NCBI GenBank assembly: GCA_025362035.1
Contig: JANYIN010000066.1
Location: forward strand, 1 to 37,023
DNA length: 37,023 nucleotides
DNA from: Gemmatimonadaceae bacterium
GTDB lineage: Bacteria; Gemmatimonadota; Gemmatimonadetes; Gemmatimonadales; Gemmatimonadaceae
Reading direction: 5' to 3'
The position numbers and the translations under genes were made by a program. Under the pieces are notes generated by a model, which saw only the letters and a program-made list of their open reading frames with translations, made no database searches and was not told the origin of the DNA. Below are positions 7,552-15,905 of the stretch, in pieces; the stretch's first letter is position 1; the number at the start of each line of letters is the position of its first letter.

Positions 7552-9498
7552 ATGCCCGCTTCCACCGCCGCGCGCAGGAAGGCGCCGAAATCCTACGCCC
7601 GGCTGAGCCAGCCGCTGGTTCGCGAGCGCGACGAACTTCGGCCAGCCAGCTGGGACGAAGCACTCGATCGCGCCGCGGATGGATTCCGTCGCAACCTTCA
7701 AGCGAATGGGCCCGACTCGCTCGGGATCTTCAGTTGTTCGAAGTCCACGAACGAGATGAACTTCCTGGCGCAGAAGCTCGCGCGCGTCGCGTTCGGCACG
7801 CACAACATCGACAGCTGCAACCGAACCTGACACGCTCCCAGCGTCGTCGGTCTGGCGACGGTCTTCGGTGCCGGCGGCGGCACCAGCTCGTATGAAGAAG
7901 TCGAGGACACGGATGTCGTGTTCCTCTGGGGCTCGAACGCGCGTGAAGCGCATCCGATCTGGTTCCATCACCTGTTGAAGGGGATCAAGAACGGCGCACG
8001 TCTTTATGTCATGGACCCGCGGCGCACCTCGTCGGCGCAGTGGGCGGACGTCTGGTTGGGATTGAACGTGGGCACGGACGTGGCGCTCTCGAATACCATG
8101 GCGAGAGAGATCATCCACGCGGGCCTGGCACGGATGGACTTCATCGAAAACGCCACGGAAGGCTTCGACGACTACAAGGCATCCGTCGAACCATTCACCC
8201 TGGAATACGGCGCGCTCATCACCGGCATCCCAGCGGACGTCATCCGCGAGGTGGCGCACACCTACGCCCAGGCCGACAAGGCGATGGTCTGCTGGACGCT
8301 CGGCATCACCGAGCACCACAATGCGGTGGACAACGTCCTCTCCCTGATCAACCTCAGCCTGCTCACGGGGCACGTGGGGCGATGGGGCTGTGGATGCAAT
8401 CCGCTCCGCGGCCAGAACAACGTGCAGGGCGGCGGCGATATGGGGGCGATTCCCAACAAGCTGCCAGGGTTCCAGGACATCCTCGACACGCGCGTGCGGG
8501 AACGCTTCGAGCGGCAGTGGGGCGTGACGCTGCAGCCGAAGATCGGTTGGAACCTTACCGAAATGCTTGGCGCGATCGATCGCGACGAATTGACGTCGCT
8601 CTTCGTCATCGGCGAAAATCCCGCGCAGTCCGACGCCGACAGCAACCACGTCGAACATCTGTTGCGGAAACTCGACCACCTGGTGGTGCAGGAGATCTTC
8701 CTGACGCGCACCGCTCAGCTGGCCGACGTCGTGCTGCCGTCGGTTGCGAGCTGGTGCGAGGCGGAGGGTACCGTCACCAACAGCGAACGACGCGTCCAGC
8801 GCGTGCGCAAGGCAATGAATCCGCCGCACGGCGCGCGCGACGAGCTCTGGATCATCGGCGAAATCGCCAAGCGCCTCGGCCACGACTTCGGAAACCCCAC
8901 GGCCGAAGACGCATGGAACGAATTTCGGACTTTGGCGCCCGATTTCGCCGGCGGCATGAGCTACGCCCGGCTCGACGCGCTCGATGGCATCCAGTGGCCG
9001 TGCCCTGACGAATCACATCCGGGCACGACGTTCCTGCACGGGCGCCTCTGGGAATCGCCGCGCGGTGGACGGCCGGCACCGTTCTCCGTGCTGGAGCACT
9101 CGGGACCGGTGGAGATGCCGGATGAGGAATATCCGTTGCTCCTCACGACGGGTCGCCGTCTCGAGTCGTATAACACCGGTGTGATGACAGGCGGCTACGA
9201 ATCGGCGCTGCATCATGGCGAGTCAATCGACATTTCGCCCGAGGACGCTCGGCGGTTGGCGCTCGTGGACGGTGCTCTGGTGCGCGTGTCATCGCGACGT
9301 GGGGTGCTCGTGGTCCCCGCCCGTGTGGACCGAGCGTTGCATGCCGGACTGGTGTTCATGACGCTGCACTTTCCCGACGAGGTCAACACCAACGTACTCA
9401 CCATCGATGTCGCGGACCCGCAATCCGGAACGGCGGAGTTCAAGGCATGCGCGGTCAGGGTTGAACCGGTGGAAGTCGCGGCGGGGAGCCCGCACTAG
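7552..9498 (+). CDS. Formate dehydrogenase catalytic subunit, selenocysteine-containing, without Fe4S4 domain
   Basis: The 648-residue product is the molybdopterin part of an NAD-linked formate dehydrogenase. It starts near YARLSQPLVRERDELRPASW, goes through SCSKSTNEMNFLAQK and reaches CNRT, then TGA at 7828-7830, then HAPSVVGLATVFG. The family has Cys or Sec at this position next to an invariant His, as in CARVUHGPSV of E. coli FdhF, so the TGA reads as Sec93-His94. A SECIS-like hairpin follows. Later blocks fit too: VVFLWGSNAREAHPIW, LTGHVGRWGCGCNPL, GQNNVQGGGDMGAIPNK, and TTGRRLESYNTGV starting the dinucleotide-binding C-terminal domain. The N-terminal [4Fe-4S] domain is absent and lies on the protein encoded at 11388. 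ATG at 7552 has GGAG at 7540-7543. If TGA were read as stop, only 92 residues would be made. Confidence 0.9.
7842..7860 (+). promoter_or_regulatory. Bacterial SECIS hairpin
   Basis: In the mRNA, CGUCGUC (7842-7848) pairs with GGCGACG (7854-7860) over seven pairs including one G-U, closed by loop GGUCU. The loop starts 18 bases after the UGA, the same spacing as in E. coli fdhF, where the loop is also GGUCU. This is the element SelB needs to insert selenocysteine. The stem and loop are read directly; their use as a SECIS is inferred. Confidence 0.8.
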
Positions 9499-9504
9499 AC
9501 CGCG

Positions 9505-11391
9505 ATGGACATCAAGCTCATCGACGCCGAACCCACGGAGGAGGAACGCGAGGCCGTTGACCTTTGCCTCGGACCACCGCGCTCGGCGTGGGATGGCGGG
9601 AGCCGCGGAAGCGAGCGGGATGCGCACATCGCGTACGGCAATCGAGAGGTGGGCGGACTGCGCCACCTGCTGCTTCCCGCCCTCGAAGCAGTGCAGGCGC
9701 GTGTGGGCTGGATCAGCGAAGGCGGCCTGGGATATGTCTGCGAGCGGCTGAACGTCCCACCGGCCGACGCCTGGGGGGTGGCGACGTTTTATGCCCTCCT
9801 CTCGACGACACCGCGTCCGCGTCGCGTTCTGCACGTGTGCGACGACATCGCGTGCCGAGCGCGCGGCGCGCGCGAGTTGGTCTCCGGCATCGAGGAGTCA
9901 GTCGGACCCGCCATCACGCACGGGCCTGATGGTGATCACGTCGTCGTCGATCACGACGTCGTCGCCTGGATGCACTCGCCCTGTCTCGGCCTGTGCGACA
10001 TGGCGCCCGCCGCGTTGCTGATCGAAGCCGGCACCAGCCCTGCCGAACATTCCATCGGCACGCTCACCGCCCACCACGCGCGCCGCCTCTGTGACGGCGG
10101 TAGCACAGGCGTCGATGCCGCCGCCACGCCCCCCATTCCGCAGTTGGGTGCGCCAGGCCTCTCGCTGCTGCGCCGCGTCGGCGTCGTGGATCCAACCAGT
10201 CTGGCTGCCTATCGAGAGGCAGAAGGATACGACGCGATGGGTCGCGCGCTGGAGCTCGGTGCCGAGGGCGTGATTCACGAGGTCGCAGCGGCCAAACTGG
10301 TGGGTCGCGGCGGCGCGCTGTTCCCCACGGCGCGCAAATGGGAAGCCGTTCGCACGCAGACGTCCACACCGCACTATCTGGTCTGCAACGCCGACGAGTC
10401 CGAGCCCGGGACGTTCAAGGATCGACTACTGCTCACCCACGATCCATTTGCGGTCGTCGAGGCCATGACCATCGCCGCCTTCGCGGCCGGCTGCGACCGC
10501 GGCTTCGTGTATCTGCGCGGCGAATATCCGCTCGCGCACGAGAGGATGGCTGATGCAGTGGCGCAGGCACGGCGTGCCGGACTACTGGGCGCCAACATCC
10601 TCGGATCGGACTTCGCGTTCGATATCGAGATTCGGCGCGGCGCCGGCGCCTATATCTGCGGCGAAGAGACGGCGCTCTTCGAATCGATCGAAGGAAAGCG
10701 CGGCGAACCACGCAACAAGCCGCCGTTTCCAGCGGAGCGCGGCCTGTTCGGAAAACCGACCGCGGCCAACAACGTGGAAACGTTGGTGAATGTCTTACCG
10801 ATCCTGCTCCAGGGCGGTGCAACCTACGCGACCACAGGGACGGCACAGTCCACCGGCACAAGACTCTTCTGCGTCAGTGGGGCGGTGCGGAATCCCGGCG
10901 TCTACGAAGTGGCGTGCGGCACCACATTACGCGCGCTGTTCGAGCTCTCGGGCGGCGTGCCGGACGGACTGCAGGCTGTGCTGCTCGGCGGCGCAGCGGG
11001 CACGTTCATCCGCGCCGATGAAATCGACATCCCGCTCTCCCACGAAGACACACGACTGGCCAATACCACGTTGGGCTCAGGCGTCGTCATGGCGTTCGAC
11101 GACACCACCGACATGCACGACATTCTGCTCCGGATCGCCGGGTTCTTTCGTGACGAATCGTGCGGCCAGTGCGTGCCGTGCCGCGTCGGAACGGTGCGGC
11201 AGGAGGAGGCACTGCATCGCATCGCCAGCGGGAAAACACGGGGTGGCCTGAGTAGCGAACTCGCGCTCCTCGACGAAATCGGCGCCGGCATGAAGGACGG
11301 GTCAATCTGCGGGCTCGGCCAGACCGCGTACGCGGCCGTGGAGTCGGCGGCCAAGCGCCTTCGGCTCTTCGACATGCGGATCGCGAAATGA
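9505..11391 (+). CDS. NuoE-NuoF fusion, diaphorase subunit of formate dehydrogenase
   Basis: This 628-residue protein joins two Complex-I-type modules. Residues 40-200 are a thioredoxin-like NuoE domain with the [2Fe-2S] ligands Cys112, Cys117, Cys160 and Cys164. Residues 220-628 are NuoF. They hold an NADH/FMN site with GRGGALFPTARKW (267-279), NADESEPGTFKDR (295-307) and GAGAYICGEETAL (379-391), and a [4Fe-4S] site with Cys553, Cys556, Cys559 and Cys602. It should pass electrons between NAD(H) and the Fe-S chain of the catalytic subunit, as FdsB/FdsG do in soluble NAD-linked formate dehydrogenases. It begins 6 bases after the catalytic gene and ends in an ATGA overlap with the next gene, so the three are one translation unit. 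NuoEF fusions are known in other soluble diaphorases. Confidence 0.93.
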   Translation: MDIKLIDAEPTEEEREAVDLCLGPPRSAWDGGSRGSERDAHIAYGNREVGGLRHLLLPALEAVQARVGWISEGGLGYVCERLNVPPADAWGVATFYALLSTTPRPRRVLHVCDDIACRARGARELVSGIEESVGPAITHGPDGDHVVVDHDVVAWMHSPCLGLCDMAPAALLIEAGTSPAEHSIGTLTAHHARRLCDGGSTGVDAAATPPIPQLGAPGLSLLRRVGVVDPTSLAAYREAEGYDAMGRALELGAEGVIHEVAAAKLVGRGGALFPTARKWEAVRTQTSTPHYLVCNADESEPGTFKDRLLLTHDPFAVVEAMTIAAFAAGCDRGFVYLRGEYPLAHERMADAVAQARRAGLLGANILGSDFAFDIEIRRGAGAYICGEETALFESIEGKRGEPRNKPPFPAERGLFGKPTAANNVETLVNVLPILLQGGATYATTGTAQSTGTRLFCVSGAVRNPGVYEVACGTTLRALFELSGGVPDGLQAVLLGGAAGTFIRADEIDIPLSHEDTRLANTTLGSGVVMAFDDTTDMHDILLRIAGFFRDESCGQCVPCRVGTVRQEEALHRIASGKTRGGLSSELALLDEIGAGMKDGSICGLGQTAYAAVESAAKRLRLFDMRIAK

Positions 11392-12377
11392 CGACCGCCG
11401 CCCCGATCGTGCAGTTGAGCCGGCGTGCGCGTGCGCCGAAGGCGATGGTCGAGCTGAACGTGGACGGGCAGTCGGTGTCGGTACCGGACGGCACCACCAT
11501 CCTCGGTGCGTGCGCCGCGCTTGGCATCGAGATTCCGACGTTGTGCTATCTGGAGACCCTGCGTCCCGTGAATGTCTGCCGGCTGTGCGTCGTGGAAGTC
11601 GAGGGCGCGCGCGTGCTGGTACCGAGCTGCTCGCGCACGGTCGAGGCGGGGATGAAGGTGAAGACGCGTTCCGACCGTGTGCGGCATACGCGCAAGATGG
11701 TACTCGAGCTGCTGGCGTCGTCTGTGGACCTGACCACAACGCCCGGCGCGAACGAGCTGCTCACCGAGTACGACTGTGACCCCGCGCGGTTCGGCCCTCC
11801 GGCGCCGGCCTCCGCTGCCGGCGTGCGCGAGACGAGGCTTCCCGGGCACCACACGCCGCCGAACCCCGACTTCGCCGCGACCATCGCGCAGCCCGCCACG
11901 CTGGACAACGACCTGTACGTGCGCGACTACGGGAAGTGCGTCCTGTGCTACAAGTGCGTCGAGGCGTGTGGGCCTGATCATCAGAATACGTTCGCCATCG
12001 CGGTTGCCGGACGCGGCTTCGACGCGCACATCTCCACCGAGCTGGCGGTACCGCTGCCCGACTCGGCGTGCGTGTACTGCGGCAACTGCATCGCGGTGTG
12101 CCCCACGGGTGCGCTCATGGCCAAGTCCGAGTTCGACCTCCGCGCCCGTGGCGCGTGGAACGAAGCGTGCCAGACCATCACCGATACGATCTGTCCGTAC
12201 TGCGGTGTGGGATGTACGCTTACGCTGCACGTGCAGGATGGCGACATCGTCAAGGCGACATCACCGCTGGACAATGCCATCACGCTGGGCAATCTGTGCA
12301 TCAAGGGTCGCTTCGGGTGGCGGTACGTGCAGCAGCGGGCAGGCGAGGGAGGCCCTGGCGCCGACGGCAGGGGTTGA
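11388..12377 (+). CDS. Fe-S subunit of formate dehydrogenase carrying the detached Fe4S4 domain
   Basis: The 329-residue product has, in order, a [2Fe-2S] ferredoxin domain (Cys53, Cys64, Cys67, Cys81) and a linker without the His-Cys [4Fe-4S] motif usual in NuoG and FdsA. Two [4Fe-4S] ferredoxin sites follow (Cys184/187/190/194 and Cys228/231/234/238). At the C-terminus is the molybdopterin-oxidoreductase Fe4S4 domain with CPYCGVGC (269-276) and Cys304 in GNLCIKGRFG. In most formate dehydrogenases all of this is the N-terminal third of the catalytic chain; here it is a separate protein that stops right after that domain. It must dock on the selenoprotein to complete the electron path from bis-MGD to NuoEF. 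ATG overlaps the NuoEF stop (ATGA). The final residues are a short Gly-rich tail. Confidence 0.92.
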   Translation: MTTAAPIVQLSRRARAPKAMVELNVDGQSVSVPDGTTILGACAALGIEIPTLCYLETLRPVNVCRLCVVEVEGARVLVPSCSRTVEAGMKVKTRSDRVRHTRKMVLELLASSVDLTTTPGANELLTEYDCDPARFGPPAPASAAGVRETRLPGHHTPPNPDFAATIAQPATLDNDLYVRDYGKCVLCYKCVEACGPDHQNTFAIAVAGRGFDAHISTELAVPLPDSACVYCGNCIAVCPTGALMAKSEFDLRARGAWNEACQTITDTICPYCGVGCTLTLHVQDGDIVKATSPLDNAITLGNLCIKGRFGWRYVQQRAGEGGPGADGRG

Positions 12378-12404
12378 TCGAGACGACCGCCATGAGTCTG
12401 AGCT

Positions 12405-12569
12405 ATGAGCCTGCTGAGTGATCTGTTTGCGTTGCTCGCACGAAAGGTGAAACGGCGCGAGATGAAGAAGAAGCGGAGCGACAAGAAGAAAAAAACGCAG
12501 CGCACTTCAGAGATCCTCGAAGCGCGCCGGTCGAAGTACGCCCCATTGCCTCCCGACGAAAAGGATTGA
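12405..12569 (+). CDS. 54-residue Lys/Arg-rich small protein
   Basis: The ORF starts MSLLSDLFALLARKVKRREM and continues with a very basic stretch KKKRSDKKKKTQRTSEI. It ends with ARRSKYAPLPPDEKD. The first 12 residues are an amphipathic or hydrophobic helix, and the middle is a charged helix. I do not recognise a family. It lies 27 bases after the Fe-S subunit stop, and its TGA overlaps the ATG of fhs (TGATG at 12567-12571), so coupling with fhs is built in. By position it could be an assembly or tethering factor for the dehydrogenase, like the small FdsD-type subunits, but there is no sequence proof. The weak ribosome binding site is a reason for caution. Confidence 0.6.
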   Translation: MSLLSDLFALLARKVKRREMKKKRSDKKKKTQRTSEILEARRSKYAPLPPDEKD

Positions 12570-14248
12570 TGCATTCCCCCTTCCTGTCCGACATCGAAAT
12601 CGCGCAGTCGGCGCATATGCGCCCGATCATCGACGTGGCTGCCGACATCGGACTCACCGAGGATGACCTCGACCTGTACGGCAAGTACAAGGCGAAGCTC
12701 CCCCTCGAGCTGTCGCACCGTCCGGCCAAGGGACGGCTCGTCCTGGTCACGGCCATCAGCCCCACGCCGGCCGGCGAGGGTAAGAGCACGGTGAGCGTGG
12801 GCCTGGCGCAAGCCATGCGCCGCATCGGTACGAACGCGGTGCTCTGCATTCGCGAGCCGAGTCTCGGTCCCGTGTTCGGCGTCAAAGGCGGCGCGGCCGG
12901 CGGCGGGTACTCGCAGGTGATTCCAATGGAGGACATCAACCTCCACTTCACTGGTGACTTTCACGCCATCGCGAGCGCGCACGCCCTGCTGAGCGCGATG
13001 CTCGACAATCATCTCCAGCAGGGGAACGAACTGCACATCGACCCGCGGCGCGTGACGTGGCCGCGGACCATCGACATGAACGATCGCGCGCTGCGAAACG
13101 TGGTGATCGGCATGGGCGGCGCGACGGACGGCGTGGTGCGAGAGGAGCACTTCGTGATCATTCCCGCCAGCGAAGTCATGGCCATTGTGGCGCTCACCAC
13201 CAGTCACGCGGACCTCGAGCACCGGCTTGGTTCCATCATCGTGGGCGCCACCGCCGGCAAGGCCAGAGCGCCCGTGCATGCGCGCGATCTCAAGGCCGCG
13301 GGCGCGATGAGCATGCTGCTGAAGGACGCAATTCGTCCCAACCTCGTGCAGACGCTGGAAGGCGGTCCCTGCCTGGTTCACGCCGGCCCGTTCGGCAACA
13401 TCGCCACCGGCACCAATAGCATCATCGCCACAAAGACCGCGCTGGCGCTCGGCGACGTCGTCATCACGGAAGCCGGATTCGGATCGGACCTCGGCGCCGA
13501 GAAGTTCTTCGATATCAAGTGCCGGGTGGGCGAATTGAACCCGGAGGCCGCCGTGCTGGTGGCCACGATTCGTTCGCTGAAGATGCAGGGCGGCCTGGCC
13601 AAGTCATCGTTGGCCAAGGAGGATCTCCGCGCCCTGGAGCGTGGTCTGCCCCATCTCGATCATCACGTGAAGAACGTGCAGCAGTTCGGTGTGCCGGTAG
13701 TGGTCGCTCTGAATCGTATTCTCAGCGACACCGACGCCGAGTTGCAGATGGTGATGGCCCACGCGTCGCACCTCGGTGTGAAAGTCGTGCTCACCGATGT
13801 CTGGGCCAGGGGCGGCGCCGGCGGCGAGGACCTCGCCCGCGAAGTGCTTGCGCTGCTCGACGGCAGGACCGCGAAGTACGCGCCCATCTACGACACCGCG
13901 CTGCCGATCAAGGACAAGCTCGACACGATCGTGCGCCGTGTTTACGGCGGCGACGGCGTGGACTATTCGCCGGTCGCGGAGCGCGCGATCGAGTATCTGA
14001 CGTCCATCGGGATGGCGAACACGCCCGTGTGCATCGCGAAGACGCAGTATTCACTCACGGATGATCCCACCCGCCTCTGTAAACCCACGGGATTCCGGAT
14101 CACCATCAACGAGGTGTACGGGTCGGCCGGCGCGGGGTTCGTGGTGGCGAAGGCGGGCGACATCATGACCATGCCGGGACTCCCCAAAGTTCCGGCTGCC
14201 GAAGGGATGTCCATCGCGGCGAACGGGGCCATCGTGGGGCTCTCGTAG
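12569..14248 (+). CDS. fhs: Formate-tetrahydrofolate ligase
   Basis: The 559-residue product is a full-length Fhs. It catalyses ATP-dependent joining of formate to tetrahydrofolate, giving 10-formyl-THF, in the cytosol. Visible family marks are the P-loop TPAGEGKST (66-74), EPSLGPVFGVKGGAAGGGYS, INLHFTGDFHAI, the HIDPRRVTWPRTIDMNDRAL segment, KTALALGDVVITEAGFG, and the end GSAGAGFVVAKAGDIMTMPG. The ATG at 12569 shares bases with the stop of the small basic gene. Following a formate dehydrogenase in the same operon, it would take formate into the folate C1 pool, or release formate from it for oxidation. No folD, fchA or glycine-cleavage gene lies in the window. Confidence 0.96.
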   Translation: MHSPFLSDIEIAQSAHMRPIIDVAADIGLTEDDLDLYGKYKAKLPLELSHRPAKGRLVLVTAISPTPAGEGKSTVSVGLAQAMRRIGTNAVLCIREPSLGPVFGVKGGAAGGGYSQVIPMEDINLHFTGDFHAIASAHALLSAMLDNHLQQGNELHIDPRRVTWPRTIDMNDRALRNVVIGMGGATDGVVREEHFVIIPASEVMAIVALTTSHADLEHRLGSIIVGATAGKARAPVHARDLKAAGAMSMLLKDAIRPNLVQTLEGGPCLVHAGPFGNIATGTNSIIATKTALALGDVVITEAGFGSDLGAEKFFDIKCRVGELNPEAAVLVATIRSLKMQGGLAKSSLAKEDLRALERGLPHLDHHVKNVQQFGVPVVVALNRILSDTDAELQMVMAHASHLGVKVVLTDVWARGGAGGEDLAREVLALLDGRTAKYAPIYDTALPIKDKLDTIVRRVYGGDGVDYSPVAERAIEYLTSIGMANTPVCIAKTQYSLTDDPTRLCKPTGFRITINEVYGSAGAGFVVAKAGDIMTMPGLPKVPAAEGMSIAANGAIVGLS

Positions 14249-14297
14249 CAGCCGAGACCGTCCAACCCATCCGACCGAGTCCGCGGTCACACTCACG

Positions 14298-15905
14298 ATG
14301 CAGAATCCTGGTGGTACCATCCAACGGATAGCGTGCGCCATTGCCGGTGTCGTCCTCGCTTTGGCCGCGCCATCCTCAATCGCGCGCGCACAAACGCGCG
14401 CGCCCCTCGCGATCGCGTACCGTATCGCGATGCCGGAGCCGTCCACGCATCTCTACGACATTGCCATCGACATCGATGGCGTGCGGAGCTCGACGCTTCC
14501 ACTCCAGCTCCCGGTCTGGTCGCCCGGCCGTTACGGCCGGATGGATTTCGCGAAGAACATTCAGGACTTCAAGGCCACCAACGCCAACGGTACGCCGCTC
14601 GCGTGGGAGAAGACGGATGGATCGCGATGGGTGGTGAGCACGAAGGGAGGGCCGATTCGGGTGACGTACCGGGTCTTCGCCAATGCGCTGTCCGGAACGT
14701 TCAGCGTGCTCGATACGGCGCACGCGAACTGGAACGGCGCGGGCCTGTTCATGTACGTGGAGGATCACAAGCCCGATCCAGTAACGCTCACGATCGCGCC
14801 GCCGACCGGCTGGCAAGTCGTCAACGGTGATACGCGGACCCCCGGACAGCTGGTCTACCGCTTCGAGAACTACGATCGTCTCGTCGACACGCCCACCGAG
14901 GTCGCGGCGGCGTTTCTCGTCGATTCATTCGTCGTGGACGGAAGGACGTATCGCACCGTTGTTCATCACAACGGAGCGCCACCTGCCGGCGCGCGCGAGC
15001 GCTTCGTGCGCGACGTCGAGCGCATCGTACGGTATGAGAACTCGGTGTTCTCGCCGCCGCCGCTCCGGCAATACACGTTCCTGTTCAACATCGGATACGA
15101 CGGGAGCGACGGGATGGAGCACCTGTACTCCACGGAGATCATGAGCCGACGGCGGTGGGCCGACACGATGCTGGTGTTGCCCGGGATAGGTACTGCCGCG
15201 CATGAATATTTCCACGTCTGGAATGTGAAGCGAGTCCGTCCGCTTGCCCTTGGACCATTCGACTACACGAAAGAGGTATACCAACCCAGCCTCTGGGTAG
15301 CAGAGGGTTGGACGCAGTATTACGGACAGGCCGCGTTGCACCGCGCCGGCATCACAGACAAGGAGGAGTTCTACGGCAGCATGGCGGGTCTCATCCGTGA
15401 GATGCTCACGGCGGCCGGCCGCAAGGAGACGTCCGCGCGTATGTCGTCATTTCACGCCCCGTTCTGGGATGGCGCACCACAGGCTCAGCCCACCAATGCC
15501 GAGAACACGTTCTTTACCTACTACTCCAAGGGCGCGGGTCTGGCACTCTATCTCGATCTCTACCTCCGCGGAACGAGCCGCAACACCAGGTCGCTCGACG
15601 ATGTGTTCAACGCGCTCAAGCAGCGAAGCTGGGGAGCGCCCAACGCCTCCTACTACCTCCAGGGCCGCGGCTACACCGAGCTCGATGTCGAGCACGCAGC
15701 CAGCGCTGTCGCGGGCGAGAACATGCATGCGTGGTTCGAGCGGTATGTCGGCGGCACGCAGGATCCGGACTACGATGCCATGCTCGCCAAACTCGGTCTG
15801 CGCCTGGTTCGCGATGGTGCGGCATGGAGGCTCGAGGAGATGGGTGGGGCGTCCGCTGAGCAGGCGCGCATCCGTGATGGATGGGTGCGTGGCAGCAAAG
15901 GATGA
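14298..15905 (+). CDS. M61 family aminopeptidase lacking the PDZ domain
   Basis: The 535-residue protein has a signal peptide ending SIARAQ and a beta-rich N-terminal domain (YDIAIDIDGV, LPVWSPGRYGRMDFAKNIQD). A thermolysin-like catalytic domain follows. Zinc ligands are His302 and His306 in HEYFH and Glu336 in WVAEGWTQYY, with Glu303 as the general base. The block VWNVKRVRPLALGPFDYTKE is typical of glycyl aminopeptidases of family M61. These are secreted or periplasmic enzymes that prefer N-terminal Gly or Ala. Family members usually run to about 600 residues with a C-terminal PDZ domain; this one ends shortly after MLAKLGLRLVRDG, where the PDZ would begin. The stop overlaps the start of the next gene (ATGA at 15902). 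Confidence 0.9.
   Translation: MQNPGGTIQRIACAIAGVVLALAAPSSIARAQTRAPLAIAYRIAMPEPSTHLYDIAIDIDGVRSSTLPLQLPVWSPGRYGRMDFAKNIQDFKATNANGTPLAWEKTDGSRWVVSTKGGPIRVTYRVFANALSGTFSVLDTAHANWNGAGLFMYVEDHKPDPVTLTIAPPTGWQVVNGDTRTPGQLVYRFENYDRLVDTPTEVAAAFLVDSFVVDGRTYRTVVHHNGAPPAGARERFVRDVERIVRYENSVFSPPPLRQYTFLFNIGYDGSDGMEHLYSTEIMSRRRWADTMLVLPGIGTAAHEYFHVWNVKRVRPLALGPFDYTKEVYQPSLWVAEGWTQYYGQAALHRAGITDKEEFYGSMAGLIREMLTAAGRKETSARMSSFHAPFWDGAPQAQPTNAENTFFTYYSKGAGLALYLDLYLRGTSRNTRSLDDVFNALKQRSWGAPNASYYLQGRGYTELDVEHAASAVAGENMHAWFERYVGGTQDPDYDAMLAKLGLRLVRDGAAWRLEEMGGASAEQARIRDGWVRGSKG

Noticed and set aside
7828..7830. TGA in the formate dehydrogenase gene as a nonsense mutation splitting a pseudogene
   Set aside because: It lies exactly at the Cys/Sec active-site codon, homology continues in frame, and a hairpin with the fdhF loop and spacing follows. 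Selenocysteine explains it better.
7042..8883. Minus-strand open frame of 613 codons opposite the formate dehydrogenase
   Set aside because: It is antisense to a conserved gene, Arg/His/Asp-rich and without motifs. Interestingly it stays open across the TGA, but only because it is on the other strand.
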